The position numbers and the translations under genes are program-made. Source: Labilibaculum antarcticum (lineage in GTDB: Bacteria; Bacteroidota; Bacteroidia; Bacteroidales; Marinifilaceae). Taken from it: 64,000 bases of DNA. The stretch lies in the NCBI RefSeq assembly GCF_002356295.1, contig NZ_AP018042.1, positions 868,001 through 932,000 on the forward strand, given 5' to 3'. Of this stretch, positions 56,846-64,000 are shown one piece after another; positions within the stretch are counted from its first letter, which is position 1; each line of letters starts with the position of its first letter. The notes under the pieces are model-generated. The model saw only the letters and a program-made list of their open reading frames with translations, had not been told where the DNA came from and did not search any database.

Positions 56846-58279
56846 CTAAAGAGGAAAGATTTCTGAATCAACATGTTCTTTTTTCAGAATCTCTTTCATT
56901 TTAGCAACAATATCTGGGTGTTGATCGGCAACATTATTTGTTTCAGTCACATCTTCGGCCAAATTATAAAGTTCCAACTCACCCTTTTTATGTAATCCGT
57001 AAAGTACAGCTTTCCAGTCGCCCATGCGAACGGCCTGACGGCCTCCTTGATGAGCAAACTCCCAATAAAGATGATCGTGTTGCTTTTGATTCTCTTGCCC
57101 AAGTAGTTCTGGTAAAAATGAAATCCCATCGATTCCCTCAACCGATTTTACATCAGCAATAGCTGCGCAAGTAGGCAAAACATCCCAAAAAGCAGATACA
57201 TGATCGGATGTGGAACCCGCTTTAATTTTATTCGGCCAAACAGCAATAAAAGGGGTTCGAATACCGCCTTCGTACAAATCTCGCTTTATTCCTCTTAAAC
57301 CACCGGCGCTGTTAAAGAATTCAGGATTAGCACCACCTTCAGCATGAGGACCATTATCGCTGGCGAACATGATGATTGTATTGTCAGCAATCCCCAGCTC
57401 TTCAACCTTAGCCATAATTTGGCCAACATAAGCATCTGTTCGTGCTACCATAGCGGCAAATGCGGCAAATGGTCTTTTTTGTGTACAATACTTTTTTGTG
57501 ATAATATCAGGACCATAATCGGAGGAATAATCACCCCCATAAGGAACTTCTTCAAATTTTCCTTTGAATTTTGCCAGAATTGAATCATCTGGAGAAATTA
57601 ACTCTGCATGTGGCAATACAAAAGGCACATAAGCAAAGAAGGTATTGTTCTTATTGTCATCCAAAAATTGTAAGGTTGCTTTCTGAATTACATCTGGAGC
57701 ATAAGTCACTGTATTGGTCCAATCGTTCCCCTCTAAAGCCACTTTTTCCTGATTGTGCCAAAGATATGGAGGATAGTAACGATGTGCCATTCGCTGACAG
57801 TTGTAGCCATAAAACTCATCGAATCCCTGATTGTTGGGATCTCCCTCTGAACCGGGAAAACCCAGTCCCCACTTACCAAATGCACCCGTTTTATAACCAG
57901 CATCTTTTAGCATTTCAGCCAAGGTAACAGTACTTCCAGGAATAGGAGTCTGACCTTCACCATCCAATTCCTTATTTCCCCGAATTGGTGTATGTCCAGT
58001 ATGCTGACCGGATAATAATGTAGAACGGGAAGGAGCACATACCGCCGCACCACAATAATGCTGTGAGAATTTAATTCCTTGCTCGGCTAATTTATCGATG
58101 TTTGGTGTTTGAAATTTTTGTTGCCCGTAACAGCTCAAATCGCCATACCCTAAATCATCTGCCAAAATGTATATGATATTTGGCTTTTTAACTTCCTGCT
58201 CCTTTTTGGTTTTTCCTGCTGAGCAAGAAATTAAAGAAACAGTTATGACCAAAGCCGATAATAGTAGTCTATTTTTCAT
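56846..58279 (-). CDS. S1-type sulfatase 2, lipoprotein, Cys-type
   Basis: A formylglycine sulfatase with lipoprotein signal (VSLISCSAG), CAPSRS at residue 81, ILADDLGYGDLSCYGQ and ASDNGPHAEGGANP. It is paralogous to the preceding gene (sulfatase 1), with near-identical C-terminal halves (QNQKQHDHLYWEFAHQGGRQAVRMGDWKAVLYGLHKKGELELYNLAEDV). The main differences are in the middle region near the substrate pocket. Gaps of 25 and 33 bases to its neighbours indicate one operon. As for its paralogue, activity should be exo- or endo-sulfatase on a sulfated galactan, by context. Confidence 0.9.
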   Translation of the reverse strand: MKNRLLLSALVITVSLISCSAGKTKKEQEVKKPNIIYILADDLGYGDLSCYGQQKFQTPNIDKLAEQGIKFSQHYCGAAVCAPSRSTLLSGQHTGHTPIRGNKELDGEGQTPIPGSTVTLAEMLKDAGYKTGAFGKWGLGFPGSEGDPNNQGFDEFYGYNCQRMAHRYYPPYLWHNQEKVALEGNDWTNTVTYAPDVIQKATLQFLDDNKNNTFFAYVPFVLPHAELISPDDSILAKFKGKFEEVPYGGDYSSDYGPDIITKKYCTQKRPFAAFAAMVARTDAYVGQIMAKVEELGIADNTIIMFASDNGPHAEGGANPEFFNSAGGLRGIKRDLYEGGIRTPFIAVWPNKIKAGSTSDHVSAFWDVLPTCAAIADVKSVEGIDGISFLPELLGQENQKQHDHLYWEFAHQGGRQAVRMGDWKAVLYGLHKKGELELYNLAEDVTETNNVADQHPDIVAKMKEILKKEHVDSEIFPL

Positions 58280-58312
58280 CTTATATGTCTAATTATCTGA
58301 TTTCCAAAAAAC

Positions 58313-59863
58313 TTATTTCAATTCCATTTTTTCAATTTTCGAGTAATCTTTACCACGTAAAGCCACAAAACTCTCTAACATTTCTTTCAATTTTTCAGGA
58401 TTGCTTGTTGCTAAATTATTTTGCTCTCCCTCATCATTTTTCAAATTATACAATTGAAATTCTAGTGAATTTCCCAATTCAATATTCACCTTTTCGTTTA
58501 CTGGTTTCGCATTGTATGGAGGAATCATCAACCAATCTCCTTGACGGATCGCTGTTCTTGAGGTCGCCTCAATAATCAAGTTTTCTCTTCCTGTTTTGCT
58601 CTCTCCCATTAATAGGCTCAATTGGTTTTGACTATCGTTTTTGGGTGCTTCTACTCCAATTAACTTAGCGATTGAAGCCATTAAATCCATCTGACAAACC
58701 AAAGCATCTGATTCTTGTGGCTTGATTTTACCTTTCCAATAGGTAACGAATGGAATTCTTGTTCCTGCTTCGAATAAACTGTATTTTCCACCTCTAAATG
58801 GTCCTGAAGGATTGTGCTTTCCTAATTTTTCTAGTGCATCATCCTCATAACCGTCATTCAACACCGGACCGTTATCACTTGAGAATACAATCAATGTATT
58901 TTCCAATAAACCTTCTTCCTTCATGGTTTTCATGAACTCGCCAATTGTCCAATCTGCTTCCAAAATCACATCTCCACGTGCACCCATTCCCGATTTTCCA
59001 ACAAAAGCAGGATTTGGAGTACGAGGTACATGAGGCTGTTGCAATGCGTAATACAAAAAGAAGGGTTCACTTTTATGATCTCGTACATATTGCTGAGCCA
59101 ATTTCAAAAAGTGACCAGACATTTCTTCATCAACCCATTTCGCCTTTTCCCCACCTTTCATGAATCCAATTCTAGGTATTCCATTCACGATAGTCCCGTT
59201 GTGACCATGATGCCATTTCAATCTACAAAGCTCTGGATTCTCAAGTCCTGTTTGCTGACCTGCAAAATTCTCGTTGTAATTCACTTCAATAGGATCGTTT
59301 GGATCTACTCCAACCACATTTCCATTATCAATAAACACTGTAGGAACACGATCTTGAGTCGCAGCCATAACATATGAATAATTGAAACCAACTTCGTTAG
59401 GACCAGGAGTTATGTGTTTGTTCCAATCCAAATCACCATCACCCAAACCTAAATGCCACTTGCCAACTACACCTGTATAGTATCCATTTGCTTGCATCAT
59501 TTTAGGAAGTGTAGGTTGATTGACTCCAATTATTAATGGAGCACTACCCCGAAGTATTTTTGCATCCTTATTGCGCCATGGGTAAGAACCGGTTAGTAAT
59601 GCATACCTACTAGGGGTACAAGTTGCCGAAGACGCATAAGCATTGGTGAATCGGTTTCCACCTGCTGCAAGCGCATCGATATTTGGTGTTTGTAATTCGG
59701 TAGCACCATACGAACTTAAATCGCCGTAGCCCAAATCATCCATATAGATAACCACTACATTTGGTTTTACTCCTGACTCTTCAACTGCTTTTTTAGCTGG
59801 TTGACATCCACTAATTAAAATCGGCACCAATAAAATCGACCAGATTAAATTTTTCATTTTCAT
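58313..59863 (-). CDS. S1-type sulfatase 3, lipoprotein, divergent subfamily
   Basis: A third formylglycine sulfatase of another subfamily. The lipobox is ILISGCQPAKK, the signature CTPSRY at residue 82, and the metal-site motifs MDDLGYGDLSSYGAT and FSSDNGPVLNDGYED are intact. The length of 516 residues is normal. It differs from the other two in most loop regions (WHHGHNGTIVNG, GKSGMGARGD), so it should remove sulfate from another position. It is the first sulfatase of the minus-strand operon, separated from the alpha-galactosidase gene by 361 bases. Confidence 0.9.
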   Translation of the reverse strand: MKMKNLIWSILLVPILISGCQPAKKAVEESGVKPNVVVIYMDDLGYGDLSSYGATELQTPNIDALAAGGNRFTNAYASSATCTPSRYALLTGSYPWRNKDAKILRGSAPLIIGVNQPTLPKMMQANGYYTGVVGKWHLGLGDGDLDWNKHITPGPNEVGFNYSYVMAATQDRVPTVFIDNGNVVGVDPNDPIEVNYNENFAGQQTGLENPELCRLKWHHGHNGTIVNGIPRIGFMKGGEKAKWVDEEMSGHFLKLAQQYVRDHKSEPFFLYYALQQPHVPRTPNPAFVGKSGMGARGDVILEADWTIGEFMKTMKEEGLLENTLIVFSSDNGPVLNDGYEDDALEKLGKHNPSGPFRGGKYSLFEAGTRIPFVTYWKGKIKPQESDALVCQMDLMASIAKLIGVEAPKNDSQNQLSLLMGESKTGRENLIIEATSRTAIRQGDWLMIPPYNAKPVNEKVNIELGNSLEFQLYNLKNDEGEQNNLATSNPEKLKEMLESFVALRGKDYSKIEKMELK

Positions 59864-60224
59864 AGACTTATTTTCTTAATCAACACAAAATACTTTCGAA
59901 CTATTTTCTTCTGGATCGTAATTCATTTGGAATTACTGATCCTAATTAGATTTTTAAAATCTGCTAATGATATTGATTTTGTTATTTTAGTATAGAACTA
60001 CAAATCGTATCACAGCTTATAACAAAGATTGTTATTAAAGAAGAATTCAAGGTAACTCTTAGTACATTTTATGTATTTATCAGTTCAAACTGAATACAAT
60101 CCAATACAAAAGAACTTTTATAAAAAAATTAAACATTAGCAAACATTAATGCCACACAATCTTGCCCTAAATGATTTTGGCAATTGGAATGCGACCTTAT
60201 TTAGTTTTTAACACTGAATAAATT
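59864..60224. other. Non-coding gap between sulfatase operon and GH27 gene
   Basis: No gene is seen. The gap is AT-rich with several runs of A and T. It probably holds the promoter of the leftward sulfatase genes and the end of the GH27 transcript; I see no clear hairpin. Confidence 0.4.
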
Positions 60225-61427
60225 TTAATTATCATGAAGTATAAAAAAACTACAGGCATGTTTATCTAGGCTTACTGATATTTTTTCACTCATCGTGCCC
60301 ATAGATTTTTTACCAAAAATATCATATACTTTTACATGATCAGATAATTTGATATCCTCAAAATATAGATTTTGAGACTTAGCCTCATCGCTACGATTAA
60401 GTAAAACCACTGCAACACCACCATCATTTAAATGCTTAAGCCACATCTCATTACCAGCTCCTACAATGCTACGGCGGAAAATACGACGTCCTTGCTCTGT
60501 AGTATCTTGGTTTACACGTATTGCCATTTTATTTGTCAATAAATCAATTACTTCAGGCGATGTTTCGTTTAAAACATTTCCCATCATCAATGGTGAAGTC
60601 ATAATACACCACAATGCAAATTGTGTCTTCTGTTCATCCATAGTAAGTACTGGATTGCCAACGACTAACATATCTGGATCATTCCAGTATCCATCACCAG
60701 CAAAATCTGCACACTCATTATTTAAATCTGCAATTTTCATTATCGAATGTTGATCTCCATCAAAATGAGAACGAGAAAGTCCCCATAAATCACCTGTGGT
60801 TCTAGCTATATTACAATAACGAGGATACCAAGGACGATATACATAAGCACTAATACTAAATAATATAGGACGTGAAGCATGAGATAATAATTTACTCCAT
60901 TTCAAATAAACTTCACGTGTTGCCTCTTCATCCCAATTATCAGATGCTCCATTCATCTGACAGCGGTCAATTTTAAGGATATCTAATCCCCAGTATTCAA
61001 ATTGTTTGAGATTTGCTTCTTCATGTCCATACATTCCCACTTCATCTCCTCCACAATCTTGAGTCCCAGGAGTTACATGCAAACCAAATTTTAAACCTTT
61101 TGAATGCGCATAATCAGCCATTGCTTTGATCCCATGTGGAAATTTTATAGTATCAACAGTGATTCTTCCTTTGTTATCTAATTTGTCACCTCTCCATCCA
61201 CCGTCGATGATTACATAGTTATATCCAGCTGCTTTATAACCGTCTGAAACCATTAGATCTATTGTCTTGTATATAACTTGTTCATTTACCTTCTTCTTTT
61301 TATAAGCATTCCAACTATTCCAACCCATAGGTGGTGTAGGTGTAATCCTTTTCACTTTTTGAGCGTAAGTAACAGTCACGCTCGATATAAAAATCGTAAT
61401 TAATAGTAATCTTAAAAAACTTTTCAT
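60225..61427 (-). CDS. GH27 alpha-galactosidase
   Basis: The enzyme has a cleaved signal peptide (MKSFLRLLLITIFISSVTVTYAQ), so it is periplasmic or exported. The GH27 marks follow: PPMGWNSWNAY at 33-42, the LKIDRCQ nucleophile Asp154, GDGYWNDPDMLVVGN with the acid/base Asp, and MTSPLMMGNVLNE. The Cys pairs at CGGD and RC are typical. The C-terminal beta-sandwich starts near residue 300. With three sulfatases and a SusD protein, the likely substrate is a sulfated galactan with alpha-linked galactose, such as a carrageenan-type polymer; an anhydrogalactosidase role cannot be excluded. Confidence 0.9.
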   Translation of the reverse strand: MKSFLRLLLITIFISSVTVTYAQKVKRITPTPPMGWNSWNAYKKKKVNEQVIYKTIDLMVSDGYKAAGYNYVIIDGGWRGDKLDNKGRITVDTIKFPHGIKAMADYAHSKGLKFGLHVTPGTQDCGGDEVGMYGHEEANLKQFEYWGLDILKIDRCQMNGASDNWDEEATREVYLKWSKLLSHASRPILFSISAYVYRPWYPRYCNIARTTGDLWGLSRSHFDGDQHSIMKIADLNNECADFAGDGYWNDPDMLVVGNPVLTMDEQKTQFALWCIMTSPLMMGNVLNETSPEVIDLLTNKMAIRVNQDTTEQGRRIFRRSIVGAGNEMWLKHLNDGGVAVVLLNRSDEAKSQNLYFEDIKLSDHVKVYDIFGKKSMGTMSEKISVSLDKHACSFFILHDN

Positions 61428-61756
61428 TTTAGTTTGATTTATTGTTTTGTAATTTAGTCAGACGACCATTTACCTTTTGATCAATTCAATTATCTGTATT
61501 GAATAAAGATACAGGAGGTCCAGCTCCATTAAAGAGAGTACCTGCACACCAGGGTTTAAAGCAATATTTTATTGATACAGGATACATTACTTTATCACAG
61601 GTAACTAGCAGTAATACCACTCAATTTACTTTAAAAATATAGATGCAATTCTTTTACAAACTAACTTATATTCAGCATTAAAATCATTAAAAAAAAAAGG
61701 ATTGAAACCTTGGTTCCAACCCCTTCACTCATCTTCAAGTAATCTATTCTAACCTA
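61428..61756. other. Non-coding gap between GH27 gene and lipoprotein gene
   Basis: No gene seen in this gap. The terminator at 61699-61722 lies at its right end. The remaining AT-rich sequence near 61430-61600 may hold the GH27 promoter. Confidence 0.4.
61699..61722 (-). terminator. Terminator after SusD/lipoprotein genes
   Basis: On the minus transcript GGGUUGGAACC pairs with GGUUUCAAUCC (Watson-Crick and G-U pairs) followed by eight U. It lies 35 bases past the lipoprotein gene stop and separates it from the GH27 gene. Confidence 0.75.
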
Positions 61757-62242
61757 TTACTTAATAAAATCGGAAATTGTTACAGTCCAAATTTTAGATG
61801 TTCCATCAGCAGCAGTTACCTCATACTGTATTGGTGTTGCACTAAAGTCAGCAACTACACCCAATTCGGGAGCACCTCCAATAGGAGCTATTGTTGCTGC
61901 TGTAGAAATACTGCAATACCCAACCAGTTCCGTTAGTGTAACTTGATCTCTAATTGCTGTAGGGAAATCATTTGTTGGTTCTGCTCCCACATCTGTTGGA
62001 TTTGGAACAGTTATCTCACACATTACAGTATTAGCTTCCTCATCAATTGTTGTTGCTACCTCCATTTGATACAACTTTAACTGATCGTTATCCACATTTT
62101 TAATCACCCATCTATATTCGAATTTAAAGCTCTCAATGCTTGCTTCTTCGAATGCTGGTAAATCATCTAAGCCTGATTTTAAACATGATGTGAATAACAA
62201 CATGATAAACAAAACCGGCATATATTTAAATATCTTTTTCAT
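61757..62242 (-). CDS. Small PUL surface lipoprotein, DUF5018-like
   Basis: The start is set at the ATG giving MKKIFKYMPVLFIMLLFTSC, a lipoprotein signal. The longer reading adds nine residues. The 150-residue mature part is beta-rich with an Ig-like C terminus (TPIQYEVTAADGTSKIWTVTIS), as in DUF5018-type proteins found beside SusD in polysaccharide loci. It probably binds glycan at the cell surface. It follows the SusD gene on the same strand with a 17-base gap and precedes a terminator, so it is the last gene of the susCD transcript. Confidence 0.75.
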   Translation of the reverse strand: MKKIFKYMPVLFIMLLFTSCLKSGLDDLPAFEEASIESFKFEYRWVIKNVDNDQLKLYQMEVATTIDEEANTVMCEITVPNPTDVGAEPTNDFPTAIRDQVTLTELVGYCSISTAATIAPIGGAPELGVVADFSATPIQYEVTAADGTSKIWTVTISDFIK

Positions 62243-62259
62243 CTGATCTAAATTTTTAA

Positions 62260-64000
62260 TTATTCCCAACCCGGGTTTTGGTCTAACTTCTCGTTTAAGT
62301 CTCTCTCATTCTGAGGAACAGGAAATAAATAACGTCTTGGAGAGAATCTCTTTTCCTGATTGGCAATATGAATTTCAAGATCCTTAATTTCAAAGCTTCT
62401 ACCATCAGCAGCAATCTCAAAGAAAGTATGTACAGTATTGTTAATCTCTGAAATTACACCACCACCGGCTTCTTTTCCCCAACGCAATAATGACCAGTAT
62501 CTGTCATTTTCAAGGAACAATTCTACTCTACGCTCGATCTTGTACCACTTCCAAACCTCATTGATACTCAAACCGGCAGCTAATGCAGGCAAGTTTCCAT
62601 GTCTGGTTCTTGTACGATTGATGTAATCAACTGCTAAAGCAGGCTGATTTAGTCGTAATAATACCTCTGCATAATTCAAATACGATCTTCCCAAACGTGC
62701 AATAGTCTGATGGTAATTTGTATTTACAACTGCCTTATATCCAAGTATAGAATTAGAAATTCCTTTTCTTATAAAATAACCTGATGGAGTAGACATATTT
62801 ACCCCTTTGTTACTTTGCTTATAATGCATGTTTCCACCAATACGGGTTGTAACCATATTAGAAAGCAATTGAGTAGAATCGCTTACTATTGAAGCATAAA
62901 AACGAGCATCTCTATGACCATACACTGCTTCAGAAACGTAACCTCCATTAGTAAGAAAATCCTGATAGTAAGTAGTCTCATCGTATTTTTTAGCAATTCC
63001 ATCAACATCTGACACCAAATAATCATCAACAAAGTCTGACGAAGGCCAATTTTTTGTCCATCCTAAAAACGACTCTTTCAGTTTTGGTGTTCCAGAAGTT
63101 CTTGCCACTTCCATATTGGGCATCCGGCCTTGCACTGGAGTCATTACAAATAAAGTTGCATCGATATGTTTGTATTGTGCCAGTATAATTTCACTAGAAG
63201 TTAAAGCCTTGCCATAGTCGTTAAACAAAGCTTCATAATCATCATCTAAATCATATCCCAAAGCAAATAAATCTTCACTTGCCTTTTTTGAAATCTGATA
63301 GTATTCTTCTTTACCACTTTCAATGTAAGCAGCTCCATGTAAAGAAATCTCTGCTAACATAGCATAGGCAGCACCTTTAGTTAATTTACCTGCGGCTCCA
63401 GTCACTGGCAAATCAACAACCGCTTCCTGAAGATCTTTGATGATAAAATCGTAAGTCTCCTTAATGGTTTCGGTACGTGGCAACTTTAACTCATCCTCAG
63501 TGGTAAGTACTTTATCAACGATTACGTACTTTCCAAATAAACGTGCTTTTGTAAAATAAATCAAGGCACGTAACATCTTTCCCTGCGCAATTAAGCTTGG
63601 CTTATCCACCTCATTTATTCCTTCGGAAGCAGCAACCTTTTGAATAATCAAATTACAATCACGTATCACTTCAAAAGAATTCTCCTTGATAGGATTTTTT
63701 CTTCCTAAAGGTGCTCCACCATACCAGTAGTATGAATTATTAGTAGCCCAACCCGCATCGAAATATTTATCGATTAAATCTCTGGCTACATTATCCGACT
63801 TATCGTTCAATACATTATCGGTGTAATTATCGCTGCTTACGCCTCCCATTCTAGGATCACGATCATTAGGATTCACGAACAGCTCAGGAATTACAGAGCC
63901 ATAAGTATTGTAAACAAATCCTTGAGCCAAATTTACATCGTTCCAAACGTCTAACTCAGTAAACTTATCCAGTGGTTTGGTATCAAGCAGACTGTCACTA
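62260..64000 (-). CDS. SusD/RagB-type glycan-binding lipoprotein, partial
   Basis: SusD-like proteins sit on the outer surface and pass glycans to a SusC TonB-dependent porin. The C terminus is complete, with QNPGWE, FPVPQNERDLN and RRVELFLENDRYWSLLRWGKE typical of the family. The frame runs off the window edge: upstream of the track start it continues as DSLLDTKPLDKFTELDVWNDVNLAQGF, the usual N-terminal part. Only the signal peptide is missing. SusC should lie just outside the window on the right. The gene leads the visible part of the leftward polysaccharide locus. Confidence 0.92.
   Translation of the reverse strand, partial: SDSLLDTKPLDKFTELDVWNDVNLAQGFVYNTYGSVIPELFVNPNDRDPRMGGVSSDNYTDNVLNDKSDNVARDLIDKYFDAGWATNNSYYWYGGAPLGRKNPIKENSFEVIRDCNLIIQKVAASEGINEVDKPSLIAQGKMLRALIYFTKARLFGKYVIVDKVLTTEDELKLPRTETIKETYDFIIKDLQEAVVDLPVTGAAGKLTKGAAYAMLAEISLHGAAYIESGKEEYYQISKKASEDLFALGYDLDDDYEALFNDYGKALTSSEIILAQYKHIDATLFVMTPVQGRMPNMEVARTSGTPKLKESFLGWTKNWPSSDFVDDYLVSDVDGIAKKYDETTYYQDFLTNGGYVSEAVYGHRDARFYASIVSDSTQLLSNMVTTRIGGNMHYKQSNKGVNMSTPSGYFIRKGISNSILGYKAVVNTNYHQTIARLGRSYLNYAEVLLRLNQPALAVDYINRTRTRHGNLPALAAGLSINEVWKWYKIERRVELFLENDRYWSLLRWGKEAGGGVISEINNTVHTFFEIAADGRSFEIKDLEIHIANQEKRFSPRRYLFPVPQNERDLNEKLDQNPGWE

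Overview
The window is low-GC DNA from a marine member of the Bacteroidota, most likely an anaerobic Marinilabiliales-type bacterium. This placement rests on gene content read by eye: a PorD-like (DUF4835) protein, a Bacteroidota-type omega subunit, a SusD/sulfatase/GH27 polysaccharide locus, an alpha-oxoamine synthase of serine-palmitoyltransferase type and many short lipoprotein signals. No database was searched.

Region 1 (about 1-25,750) is core chromosome: tilS, pabB, a broken DUF6265 lipoprotein gene, a YhdH/AcuI-type oxidoreductase divergent from an HxlR regulator, pepT, proS, a Tyr/Gly- then Ser/Arg-rich lipoprotein, an OmpP1/FadL-like porin, the sulfate-activation operon cysC-cysD-cysN, fabI, recN, a porD-like gene, coaBC (split in two frames at an A11 run), rpoZ, bamD, an SPT/BioF-like PLP enzyme and trxB.

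Region 2 (25,953-49,828) is a 23.8-kb integrated element inserted in the 3' half of a tRNA-Pro(GGG) gene. It is bounded by 47-bp perfect direct repeats, each flanked by a pair of 11-bp-spaced arm-type repeats, with a tyrosine integrase just inside the left end. A leftward block (37,898-27,567) encodes at least seven proteins with predicted membrane segments, a GH108-type endolysin with a C-terminal anchor, a nested holin-like ORF, three small beta-rich proteins, a 720-residue transglutaminase-like/basic protein, an ArdC-like/ATPase fusion, and a 611-residue protein made of 178-residue repeats. A second leftward block (44,408-39,197) encodes a Rep protein resembling filamentous-phage gene II initiators, a serine recombinase, several tiny zinc-ribbon and membrane proteins and an excisionase-like protein. 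A LexA/CI-type repressor is divergent from it, followed by a HARE-HTH nuclease-like protein and a BcgI-like type IIB restriction-modification pair. There is no terminase, portal, tail or conjugation gene that I can recognise. My best reading is an integrative, tailless, membrane-containing virus (or satellite) with a filamentous-phage-type replication initiator and a defence cargo. This may be the undescribed system in the window.

Region 3 (49,829-55,400) is a scarred flank. It holds relics of an older related element (a broken zinc-ribbon gene with its terminator, and a broken serine recombinase), a YD-repeat lipoprotein, RlmG and an ankyrin lipoprotein. A PPC-domain lipoprotein and RlmG each have one intact and one degraded copy in reciprocal arrangement, suggesting a tandem duplication followed by complementary loss.

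Region 4 (55,400-64,000) is the 3' part of a polysaccharide utilisation locus on the minus strand: three S1-type sulfatases, a GH27 alpha-galactosidase, a small surface lipoprotein and a SusD-like protein running off the right edge. It most plausibly acts on a sulfated alpha-galactan of red-algal type.
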